DNA of 64,000 bases from Tubulanus polymorphus (taxonomy: Eukaryota > Nemertea > Palaeonemertea > Tubulaniformes > Tubulanidae): assembly GCF_964204645.1 (NCBI RefSeq), contig NC_134033.1, positions 3,779,631 through 3,843,630 of the forward strand, written 5' to 3'. Made by a program: the position numbers and the translations under genes. The notes under the pieces are model-generated. The model was not told where the DNA came from. It saw only the letters and a program-made list of their open reading frames with translations, and made no database searches. This document shows, piece after piece, positions 22,411 through 32,760 of this stretch (the first letter of the stretch is position 1; the number at the start of each line of letters is the position of its first letter).

Positions 22411-22774
22411 CCCCTTTAAACAGCATAAAGATCGCCAAAAACACACGAATGAAGATTAGCTGAATGTTGAAAGGGGGTATGACGATAGGGATTTAAATTT
22501 TGTAACATATTTCTATAGAACATTGATTTCAACATCAAAATCTCTGACGTTGCACAATATGAAATAGCATATATTCTTGCACCGATTTTCGATATTTCAT
22601 CACCTGCTCTGCTTGGGATTCGAATTCTCGGAATTAACAATGGTAAAAACTCTCGGAAGCTATATTTGATTACCGGGTCTCGGTCGACTAGGTCTTTGAT
22701 GAAATAACGTTATTATATTTGCACCCAAACAGTCTGTTAAAATACGCAACGTTATTTACAGATGGTCCATTTTG

Positions 22775-22842
22775 TATATAGCCACACGCATCAGAGGCGC
22801 AGACGACATCGAATCAACAGCGACGTGAACAGTCATCAAACC
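22775..22842 (+). promoter_or_regulatory. TATA box and probable 5' untranslated exon of peptide gene B
   Basis: TATATA at 22775-22780 and the donor CAAACC|GTAAGTAA (GT at 22843) correspond to 16124-16191 in copy A, with the intervening GCAGACGACATCGAA segment kept. Confidence 0.45.
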
Positions 22843-24017
22843 GTAAGTAATGAATCAGGGAGGAAAAGTTTGCAGAAAATTGTTCAAGCGAATGATTTTG
22901 TTTGATTCATTTCTTTCGGTGATTTCGTGTGTCCAATGAAGACCACAACAATATTCCAAGACCATAACCGTTCTTTTTGCGCATATTAAAGCTTTTCTAG
23001 AATCTGGGCACTGTTGAGCTCGTCACAAAAAATAATTGAGAATGATTTAGAGAGCATCTCGACATTTCGATAGTTTTTTTTCAATTAGAATAACTCGCGG
23101 AGGGGGTTGGGATGGGGGGTTAAGGTATACCGCGGTATGATCACGACTACCGAATATCGATCATTACTATTTGTTTTGAGTATTAATCAAAAAGCTGCTT
23201 GTTCGGAAAAACATGCACTCTTTGTAAGCTCTTTGTTCACTTAGTAAAACATGCACTCTTTACGAGAAATTTGTAGAGGCGTTTTTGTTTATTAAGTCTC
23301 TTAGAGTTTAAAAGCTTTTAACAGATTTCTTTCATGATTTTTTAATTAAAAGTTGTGATCAAGATACATTCGTCAGAGCTTCTCTTTGAATGTGGTCTTG
23401 GGCATGTGTCTGATCAAAGTGGGTTGGGGGTAAAACGAATAAAGACAGTTATTCTAATTGATGCGTCAACTATTGAAATCTTGGGAGACTGCCATAGTCG
23501 ATTGGGTTGGTGCGCGAGCTAATACGGGGTCACTGGAGACTGGGATTGGCTACGAATGTCGTGATTGTGTAATTCACGGAGCCTCCCCTGTTGCGTGAAA
23601 TCATCGATATGTGGTCGGTGAGATCGAATTCAGTAACTGATTTGGGAAAATACCATTATGTAGAAAAAGAAGGACCGTTTTGAGGCCGCACCGAGCTTTA
23701 TTGAGGGGGAGTTCTATTTCATGAAAAAGGCACTTTTTCACCAGGAAAAATAACACTTACCTTAATACCATAAGCGGAGATCTTGAAACGATTTTCTGAG
23801 TACGAATAAATCATTTGTGAATGGATTCTTTTCATTTTTTTTTTCATTTTCCAAAATAAAACGTGAAAATTGTAAACAAATTTTGACGAAAAAGATCTTG
23901 ACCCGAATTTTTTTTCACACTGACTTTTGAAGGGCACAATGAAAATTTTAGGGTTCGTTCACTACCACTGAACACCCTCGATACACGGGAAACACCCGTA
24001 ACACGGTCTCTTCTCTA

Positions 24018-24165
24018 CGTCTAAACCATCCTCGCTTGCCAGGGTTTGATTGCCTCACGGCTAAGGGGCCACCAGTATTGAATTAACCCAATGATATGCG
24101 ATGGTTTTCACCGGCAGATTCCCTACGCATCCCTGATTGGGTACATAGACTGGTGGCCGCTTAGC
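24018..24165. mobile_element. Dispersed repeat with inverted GGCCACC ends, copy B
   Basis: CCTCGCTTGCCAGGGTTTGA with GGGGCCACCAGTATTG at the left, and ACATAGACTGGTGGCCGCTT at the right; counterpart of 17283-17420. Confidence 0.5.
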
Positions 24166-24622
24166 GGTTCGACGGTTCCTGGCTGACAAGAGCGCACTTT
24201 TAATAATAATAACGATTTCACGCGGGGACAATACATATCTCAATTATCTGTCGTTTGTTGATAAATGCCAAAACACCGAAGTGGTACCTGCAGCGAGTGA
24301 GGGTGACATCTGACGCCCATTTCATTTTTTTCATGTGATAGATTATTCAATGATTCGACTGGCGTGTTTCAGTGGGTTTAGGCATCGGAAAACTAATGAA
24401 ATATCCAAACGTCTGATTTTACAATATTTTGTATTTATGAACATCATTATCATTATTAAGTATCTTAATCGCCTTTGCGGCCGATCACATGTGCGCTCAT
24501 CATAGGAATCGGGCCTTAAACAGGGTGAATATAGGTTGCCGTAGAATTCGCCAGGTATTTTCTTTATGATTCATATAGGTGTCATTTGATTCACTAGAAA
24601 GTTACTGAACGCTATCACCACG

Positions 24623-25467
24623 ATGAAGACGATCATTGCATTATTATGTAAGTAATTCGTTATAATACTGTAATTCCATGAGTAACTCACGACTTTTTCA
24701 CGATATACAATGGATGGATTTTCCCTAATTTTATGTATGTTTTTCAAGTCGTAGCGATTGTTGGTGTCGCATTTGCGCGTTACACGGTCGAACAGTACCA
24801 GACAATGTGTAGTCAACATTGCGATCGACAATCGGGAAGGGTCACCGACCTGACTGAGAGAGCAAAGCTTTTACAAACTTGTAAAAGGTAAGTTAAATTT
24901 TCTAGTGATCAGTAAAATATTCTTGCCGTATAATCACTCAGCGTGTTCATCCTACGTACGCGGGCGGCAACCAAACCCCGGCAAGCGAGGGTATGTTGTA
25001 CCTAGAGGTACGTATAGATCCAATAGCTAAATGATGTCCAGATATCGTTTTGAATCTCGTCCAGGTTCAGTAGGTCATTTTCACAAAATCACGTCACTGA
25101 AAAAAAAATTGTAAGTGCTTAGTTCTGCCGCTAGGTGGCGAATGGGGCCATTCAAGTTTCATCGAGATCCACACACCATAAACGAAGCTAAGCATCCGAA
25201 GGACAGACACAGACGAACGAACGATACCGAGAACCAATAACGCGTCTTTTGATATCTAGCTCTAGCTTAAACCTATATTTGGGGGGAGGGACACAAGTTT
25301 TAGAGGATGTTTGAATGATAGAGATAACTAATCTTTGCATTTTCATTTTCAGACGTTGTGAGATTACCGCAATGTGTATAAGATCAAAGTGCGGCGGATC
25401 GATTCAATCTGTGGAGAATAGTATGTGTTTTGTGAACTGCCAGCGTGCTGCTGCGCAAGCTTGTTAA
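24623..25467 (+). CDS. Secreted nine-cysteine protein B, three coding exons
   Basis: Exons 24623-24647, 24749-24887 and 25353-25467 join in the same phases as copy A and give 92 residues. The first donor is the perfect TTAT|GTAAGT. The signal peptide differs from A by one residue. All nine cysteines are kept (29, 33, 53, 57, 63, 68, 80, 84, 92). Two single-codon insertions relative to A lie between cysteines 2 and 3 and between cysteines 6 and 7. Most replacements cluster in the first of these loops (positions 35-52). All indels are multiples of three and no stop or splice site is lost, which supports two functional paralogues. Function unknown, as for A. Confidence 0.8.
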
Positions 25468-25478
25468 ATGGCTTCGCG

Positions 25479-25484
25479 AATAAA
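25479..25484 (+). terminator. Polyadenylation signal of peptide gene B
   Basis: AATAAA 12 bases after the stop codon, as in copy A. Confidence 0.7.
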
Positions 25485-26500
25485 CGTATTCTGCAAATCT
25501 AACACAATTGACAGCCTGTTTCTCGTATATTTTGACTAGGGATGAATCTATGTTTTGTACTCCAACAGTAATTCGGAATGTTAGGAATGAATTGTTTCAT
25601 CTGCCCGAAGTTGAGGGCTCCGCTGGGTCCGCATGGTTGGATTTTCTTTCACCAATATCAAACACGCTGATATACTTACCTTTAACTCCGGGTTAAAAGG
25701 TAAAAAACAAAACATAACAACATAACCTTGTACTTACGTTTTAAGTTTGACAATTGCATACGATCAATGATAGGTTTACCTATACCTAAAGGAATTCTCA
25801 ACTCAACAGTTGTTATTTTGTGTAGTTGTTATAGTGTAAAAGTGTTTCTTTTTTTACAAACTGATAGAATATGGTTCTTGGTCGCTCCAAACAATTTTCA
25901 GCTTCATTCCAAAGTATCGTACTGGTTTACTGATTTACAAGTGCGACTGAGCCAGAATTGTTCGCAATAAAGATACTCTAATTTACACTTGTCGCTGATT
26001 TGACTAGGATGACACAACTTCACGCGAGATATGACACAAAAAAAACATTGTTAAAATACTCAAACGGTTTTTCTAAATTTTTTTGGCATACTTCCGGAAA
26101 GAAATCCCCCGGAAATCCGATCCCCGACCAGAAATATTCCCGAAATAAATTCGACGGAAATTTCCGGCACGATTCCGGAGAAAAATCTTCTGGAAGTTAC
26201 TGACTTTCTGTTCTGCGTAATTTCTGGGCACGAATGACGCGAAGAAACCGAGCCTTTACTTGGGAATTGGTCTGAAATGCTCGACGGTCTGACAACGTCA
26301 ATATTGTACGCCCCCTGGTGAACAGGTAAGTAATCAATGAGCTAAACTCGCCACTAACATATTGCTTTGAGATGGAATTTGCTTATAGAATATGCATTTT
26401 TTCCAAAATCAGAAACACATTTCGAAATCTACCTTCGTAATCAAACCAACACCAAAATACGGAAACTTCCCTATTGGGAAAAAGAAATATCGGACGCATT

Positions 26501-26600
26501 NNNNNNNNNNNNNNNNNNNNNNNNNNNNNNNNNNNNNNNNNNNNNNNNNNNNNNNNNNNNNNNNNNNNNNNNNNNNNNNNNNNNNNNNNNNNNNNNNNNN
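26501..26600. other. Assembly gap (100 N)
   Basis: Exactly 100 N, a conventional length for a gap of unknown size. The left side is the end of duplication copy B. The right side is the middle of the large receptor exon of unit 1, so at least the LDLa, LRR and 7TM coding part of unit 1 (about 2.7 kb by comparison with units 2-4) is missing here. Confidence 0.95.
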
Positions 26601-27143
26601 TATGCTGACCAAATTGTTCATATCGCTTTCTGTATTTGAGTTGATTCTTACTATTTCGGCGCGGATGCTGTGACACATTTCTCTAGCACTCCGAATATTC
26701 AAACCTCGATTGTTTTTCCAGTCGGTTAGTATTTGATAACATTGTCCAGAAATAGTTACCCAACCTCTTGGACAGGTTGAATTAATTAAAGTAATAGCGA
26801 GAATCATTTGATCTATTGTTTTTTTCAAGTCTGTATTTGTTGAATTGTTCGCATCGTTTATCGTTGAATTGTGTTTGTTTTTGATGTCGATTCTCTCAGA
26901 TTCACAAATGAATGTCGTGTGCGTCTCCTCGATTTGACACGGGAATCGAACCCAGTTCGCCGATCCTCGTGGATTATTCAGTATCATCGCCGTACACGGC
27001 ATATTGACGTCATTTATCGGTTGTTTTCTCAGCGGAGATATCAATCCTCGAATAACTTCTGGTATCGTTTCATTAATGACAGGTTTATACCACTCTGTGT
27101 AGCTCAATGGTTTACCGTCAGTCCACGTGTAATAACCATCATT
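26601..27143 (-). CDS. Receptor unit 1, exon C (partial, cut by gap)
   Basis: This is the 5' part of the large third exon. It encodes the second half of C-type lectin domain 1 (NDGYYTWTDGKPLSYTEW) and the start of a second lectin-like domain (CPRGWVTISGQCYQI), up to ESDMNNLVS, where the gap begins. The acceptor is TTCTTCACGAAACAG at the exon start, 27143. LDLa, LRR and 7TM parts are not in the assembly, so it cannot be said whether unit 1 is intact. The last few bases next to the gap differ from the other units and may be assembly error. Confidence 0.8.
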
Positions 27144-27225
27144 CTGTTTCGTGAAGAAAACGAAATATATCATAACCTTTAAAAATCATCCTATTCTAAT
27201 TCATATTTGAATACATTAGTCTTAC

Positions 27226-28560
27226 CATCCATTTCAATCCAACCATTATTATGAGCGCTTTTAATGAGTACGCCATTCGGAGAAGTTCTGTAGCGAATAA
27301 TCTTTTGATGGAAATCATTTCCTGTTCTGAGTTGATACTGAGTAGATGTCCCGCGTACTTCTGTCTACAGTATATTTCAGCGTTCTCCCAATTCAGACGT
27401 TCATCTCTGATGAATTTGATGCAGGAAATTCCCGAATCCAGAAATCCTTGTTTACAGTAGAAATCATCGAAATGTTTAATCGGTAACGACTCGTGTAAAG
27501 TGTATTGTATCTGAAAGGTGGGGATTCTATTCTTAACTTCAAAACGCAGAGAATTATCGTTCAAACTGTGGAATTTGAGTCCACGAACCGCGTTATTTTC
27601 ACATATTTTAGTTTCATGTTGGGTATCAATAAATTTGACAAGTTTTTCATTTAGGTACAGCACTAGTAGCTGTATCAAAATAATAGGATCATATCGACCG
27701 GATCTGTCTGTTTCGCATGAAACTGATCCAATAGATTTGACGATAAATCTGTAATATTGAAATATATTTTGTTGTATCGGGTTTTCAAATTTATAGGAAA
27801 TCGAGTCTGATTTACGTCCTGCCCGACCCGGGTAGTTCGGTGACTGAACGAGTCCACATTTATCTTTAGTAGTAACTGGTAGAAATGAACCGTCAAATCC
27901 AAAACTATCCGCTTTTTTCACTCCTAGACATTTACGACGTAGTTTAACTATTAGTGGTTCCTGCCAGAATCCAAACCCACCTGTGAAATCTACTGTGTTT
28001 AATACGAGACTGTTATTAAGAAACTGATTACTCAAGCTCAAAAACTGATCACATCGCCATGACATCCTGAGAAAACATCGGTCAATTTGATATTCGTGTT
28101 CCGATAATATGTGAATATTTTTCGAGCGAAGGCGTCGATTTTCAGGTGTAATCACGAGACAGCGTGACGTCATATTGATCTGACGTTCTTCTTCCTGTAG
28201 AACATAACCGTCACAATCAGTAGGAGCAAATTGAAGATATGAGCTACCAACTGTTAACTGATTGTTATAGTAATAAGCGTATGCTACTACAGTAACCGGT
28301 CCACCTGATGTAATCAGGCTGACGACAGATCGACCGTAGTATGAACCGGGACAATACGGACCATAGCGTCTAGCTGTGAAATTACTACCATCAAATATAT
28401 AAAAACCAGCTCGATCACAGTTCTCTGATAGCACTGTTAGTTTCAATTGTTCTTCATAGATGTTCACTTTCCAGTTAAGTTGTAATGTAGTTACACGATA
28501 CAATGTATTCTTTGATCTCGGGAACAAGCGATTAGCTGATATTGATTTTGTGTGAGAATT
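27226..28560 (-). CDS. Receptor unit 1, exon B (CUB domains and lectin start)
   Basis: 445 codons in phase 0 at both ends. Acceptor CTTATATTTCAG, donor ATG|GTAAGA. It encodes a CUB-like domain (FYIFDGSNF motif), then a clearer CUB domain beginning at KDKCGLVQSPNYPG, then the first half of a C-type lectin domain (SCIKFIRDERLNWENAEIYC, HLLSINSEQE). The lectin domain is split by the next intron (about 80 bases) after the IMVGLKWM stretch. Secreted-side ligand-binding part of the receptor. The CUB segment around 27611-27710 is one of the two most variable parts among units. Confidence 0.85.
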
Positions 28561-28873
28561 CTGAAATATAAGAGAATCGATTACAACATTTACACGTTTA
28601 CAATACGACAAATTCAAACTCTGTACGACCTCGATATTTTGATAATAGTTCAAAATGTCTCAATCAAATCTTAACTTATCTTCCACAAATCATCATAATT
28701 ACTCTGCGTAAACAACAAGTTCGTCCGAATATATTGAAATTTGGGTCACACATAACATTGTTATTCCAATTTTCTCGGTAAAGTTTCACTGGTCAAAATA
28801 GCCATTAAAATATAGATAATTACATTGATTCTATTACACGAACCAAATTTACAAATCACTGTAATAAACTTAC

Positions 28874-30091
28874 CGATATCCATGGCTTGTTGACGTAGAC
28901 GTCTGATATTGTCATTGATTTCACCTCAAATTCTATTTTCAAATTCGATCTCGAATAATCCGATGTCGTTAAAACGCACAGAATCACGAGAAATCCGTCT
29001 GATTTTACACTCAGAGATTTAAGATGGTTAAAACTGAGTAAAATATCAGTTCTCACAATATGTAACCCTTCCTGTTTATATACACCAACGACACCTGGTG
29101 ACGAGACGAGATCACGTGACCAGTTGAAGACGATGTACTGCAGAACATCGACAGTGATAGACCAGCAGTATAAGTGTTTAGACTGAGTTACTATATGTGG
29201 TACTCCATCAATTGTAGTGAGCAGTCCTGATTTATTATAGACTTGAATTAACGGATTAGAGATGTTCCAATCTGATATTTTGTAAACTTGCACGAGTAAC
29301 TGCGACTTAACTCTACTAAAAAAATCAATACGTGCTTTATTAGTTTTAGTATAAAACGATGAAGGTAGATGTCCGGTTTGTTCTCGTATAAGAGCTATAG
29401 GTTCACTGGTGCTGTTCCATCCGTCGTAAATTTGAGGACGAGTTTTCATTGGATCCTCACCGGGACTTAATCTGAAATCTATCTGTATAAACGTTAAATT
29501 CATTGCAAGCCCGTCTGGCATCCCGATCCATTCAAACAACAATTTACATCGGAGGGTAGAAATCATGAATTCATAACCTGTTTGAGTTGGTAATTCTTTT
29601 ACTGCATGTTTGTAACATGTATGTACGATTTTCAAACGACTCTGTTCTTCAAAACGATATATGATATAAACCCGACTACCTCGCGCTACATCGACGTTAC
29701 TCCTAAACAACAACGAAATCAAATCGTTACAGCGGATATCTAGTTGTTTTCTTCCGGTAGCGCAGAGTTTGTTGTCGGACTCACTGATTAGAAGGTAGTT
29801 TTCGTTACAGAATATCGACGGCTCGATGTCGTAGTAAACTTGAACGAGAAAACTTCCCGGTAAAGAGCTGTTGACGAACCAACGACATTCGACACCGCGC
29901 ACTAACGACGGATAGTTCGGTGAAACGATGTAACCAGACGTAGAATCGACGGAGTATTGAGTGTTGTTACAAGATGAACTGACTGTAACAGACGCGGCTT
30001 CCTCGACAGAGTTTGCGCGATCAGCCCGCGTAAATATACAGTCTCCGCAAGCGATCAGTAAAACTACGAACAACGCTTTCATTCGCTGCAT
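28874..30091 (-). CDS. Receptor unit 1, exon A (signal peptide and first CUB)
   Basis: 406 codons. The start is ATG at 30089-30091 (MQRMKALFVVLLIACGDC), giving a signal peptide of about 20 residues. Then a CUB domain (SGYIVSPNYPSLVRGVECRW and IYRFEE end), a second CUB-like region and a third beta-rich region without a clear family match. The donor TCG|GTAAGT leads through a roughly 310-base intron to exon B in phase 0. An in-frame GTG three codons upstream is not needed as a start. Confidence 0.85.
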
Positions 30092-30626
30092 ATTGAACAC
30101 AATTCACGCTTCAAAACAAACATATTTCTAACTATTTCTAAGTTTGCACGACATTTCTCTAAAGAGTAGGTGCAAAGTAATGACGAATTCGCAAATGGCA
30201 GAAGTTGACGAATTGATCGAGTCCAATTATTTTGTAAAAAAATCCGCCCATCAAACTGGCATCAGTCTCGTATTTGTAAAACTTTCATCTGTTCTCGGTT
30301 TCGCTGTAATTACCGCGGTTTCTAAATTTAGACGTGTTTTAATATATCGTGTTTATAATCGTGTGCAATTATTTCTCTATAAAATATTTACTGTCGCTCC
30401 CGAACTGCGTTCAGTTTGTGATAATATTCGATAATATTTTCTATCTACACCTCAAAATATTCTGCATCTCTGTAAAACACTTCGTCAATATCTGTTTTGA
30501 CAATTCATACTCTACAGTCAATATAATAACTGAGTTGAAGCCAAGTGAAGCGCGTGGATATCTGATTGTGGTGGGTAAGGACTTGTTTGGTACAGATTGT
30601 TTTGAAGAAACAACAGCAACCAAGTA

Positions 30627-30800
30627 AGACGACGATGACAGCGGTAGAATAGAAACCGTGCTTATAACGACCCAACAAATGCAGCAAATACCGATAACGT
30701 ATTTCGGAGTTATAATTGGACTTCTAGAAAACGGGTTGACGATATTTAGATATATACGATATTTAGAATTGAGAGATATGTTAAAGCAGCCTCTATATAT
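30627..30800 (-). pseudogene. Relic of receptor TM3-TM4 coding sequence upstream of unit 1
   Basis: The minus strand matches the segment of the 7TM exon running from TM3 end to TM4 and ECL2 (unit 2 equivalent about 35200-35350), for example AGTCCAATTATAACTCCGAA. It breaks off on both sides and is followed by the CTG repeat. Similar relics lie upstream of units 2 and 3. Confidence 0.8.
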
Positions 30801-30837
30801 TATTACTCTTGATGATTTGAATAAATAAAAATAACTG

Positions 30838-31017
<180 letters not shown>

Positions 31018-31463
31018 GATAGTTCTAAGAAATTCGAGTTTCAGACAATGGACATTTGATTAATTGAATTTATTGCATATTTACTATGATGATATCGTCT
31101 TAATTTTATTTATTTTATGATAAGATTCGTGTTTAATTTCAGCGACGATTCGAGTTATTGACAATGAAAATGTTATTTATATTACAGACAATGAAGATTT
31201 GATTAATTGAATTTTTTGCATATTTCCTATGATGATATCATCTTAATTTATTTTAGGTGATAATCAATTGCAAATAGTTCTAAGATTCGTGCTTGATTCC
31301 TGTGAAAATTCGAGTGACAATTCAATAATGGAAATGTGATTGTGTTGCAAACTGATTTTTCTTTCAATTCGATTTTGAAAGGATTTAAATTACTGCATAG
31401 AACTATCATTTTAACGAGGACTGTTAGAGAATATCTGATATTATATCTACTTCATATATTCTA
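31018..31463. other. Spacer shared with 57297-57620
   Basis: AT-rich non-coding DNA. GATGATATCATCTTAATTTA and neighbouring sequence recur downstream of unit 3, so it belongs to the duplicated receptor unit. Confidence 0.7.
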
Positions 31464-31888
31464 CTTCGAAACTCGGAATTGCACTTGCCTGAAACGACGC
31501 AAAATCGTTCTGGCGTATTCTAAAATCCACCCAGGAAAAAAAACGAAAGAAAGGGTAATAAACCGACATTAAATGAATTCGAAACTTATTTTGCCGGCCT
31601 GGGTGAATCCGTGAACAATGCTACTATTGATCCCGACCTCCAACTTAATAATCGAGATCAATTAAAGTCGCAGGAGCCACGTGATTTAGATTTTCCTGTT
31701 ACGATAGAGGAATTTGTAATAAAAAAACTGAAACGCGGAAAATCGCCTGGATTAGATAATATACTTTCTGATATGTTTGCGGCTACCCTGACTATATATT
31801 TTAATGCCATTTTAGAAACCGGTTTGTACCCAAGCGATTGGTGTGAGGGTTGTATCACTCCGATCTATAAAAAGGGATCCGTATCAGC
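31464..31888 (+). pseudogene. LINE reverse-transcriptase fragment
   Basis: One open frame of about 140 codons reads as the N-terminal part of a non-LTR retrotransposon RT: KPTLNEFETYFAGLGESV, then IKKLKRGKSPGLDNI and ILETGLYPSDW with ITPIYKKGS. These are the usual motifs of RT block 1-2 regions in RTE, CR1 or Jockey-like elements. There is no catalytic YADD block and no endonuclease, so it is a truncated copy. At both ends the sequence switches abruptly to DNA shared with the spacer beyond unit 3, which lacks the insert. Confidence 0.8.
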
Positions 31889-32760
31889 TTTCGACAGTTC
31901 ACATCTCGTGTATGAATTAGTATAGTTGACTCTCTGTCTCTGGGATCTCACTCGGGCATCCAACCTAAACTAAAACATTGATTCTTCCAGTCAGAACTGA
32001 AATATGAAATTGTTGTTTTTCAGATCAGCCATTCCTCACTCAGGACCTTATTGCGGCCAATACCCCGAAGCTGAGTAAACCGACGCTGTGAACTCCTGAC
32101 ATTTTTGAGATAATCCATGATGCTTCACACAGAAATTGGTGGTGAGTAGATTTGTAGGTTTTTAATACTGGCTATAACAGATTACAATGTGCATGTATCG
32201 AGGCAAATTAAACATTATCATTGAGATCAATACTGTTTTTCAGATAAGCTCTACTTCTCTCAGGATCTGATTGCTGTCAATGTTTGCTGACTAAACCAAC
32301 AAGGCCGGACAGATATTAGTGCTGTAGCTCGGGTATCACATCTCCCAATGAAACGACAACTGATCGAAATAATGCATGAAGTTCCACTCATGAATTGGTG
32401 AGCGGACAATTTAACTTCAATTCTAAATTTCAAACTTAACTTAGGTCGGATTCAAACTGATTCAAGTGTAATTAAACTTCGGTTGCTTTTTCAGGGAAGA
32501 TCTTCCTGTGCAGGATCTGATTGCTGTCAATGCGTGTTGATTAAACCGACAAATACAGTTTCCAGATTCCAGACCTTCCTCACTTCATCAGGACCTGATT
32601 GCATCAAGTGTGTGCTGACTAAACCAACCTGGTCTGATAGAGGACTCATATGTGAGCTTCAAGGAAAAGATAATCGAAAAACTGCTCACATAAAGCGGTG
32701 AGTAGAGATTTTGAATTGTATCTCTTTAGAAAACTGAGGTTAGGTTAGATTTAATCTTAG
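31889..32760 (+). repeat. Repeated exon-like modules, spacer of unit 2
   Basis: Three to four modules, each starting after a TTTTTCAG-type acceptor and ending at GTGAGTAG or GTGAGCGG-type donors, contain the shared core CAGGAYCTGATTGCTGYCAAT followed by GACTAAACCAAC-like sequence. Modules start near 32023, 32244 and 32494, with a fourth core near 32590. All frames carry stops (one frame reads DLIAVN.C then a stop). Same modules in the same order at 57775-58620. Could be exons of a non-coding RNA or decayed coding exons. Confidence 0.6.

Larger units (their letters stand above)
22420..26500 (+). repeat. Segmental duplication, copy B
   Basis: Counterpart of about 15615-19930. Near the right end the two copies are almost identical for several hundred bases, including the CGGAAACTTCCCTATTGGGA segment just before the gap. 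Copy B has lost the left arm and loop of the foldback element. Its right limit is hidden by the N gap. Confidence 0.85.

Noticed and set aside
24571-24831. Minus-strand frames at 17980-18165 and 24571-24831 resembling a GPCR TM3-TM4 piece
   Set aside because: They are antisense to the exons of the secreted nine-cysteine proteins; the hydrophobic run is the reverse reading of the signal-peptide exon.
26409-26500. Continuation of receptor unit 1 across the gap
   Set aside because: The frame through the Ns joins receptor sequence to unrelated duplicated DNA; the gap length is arbitrary.
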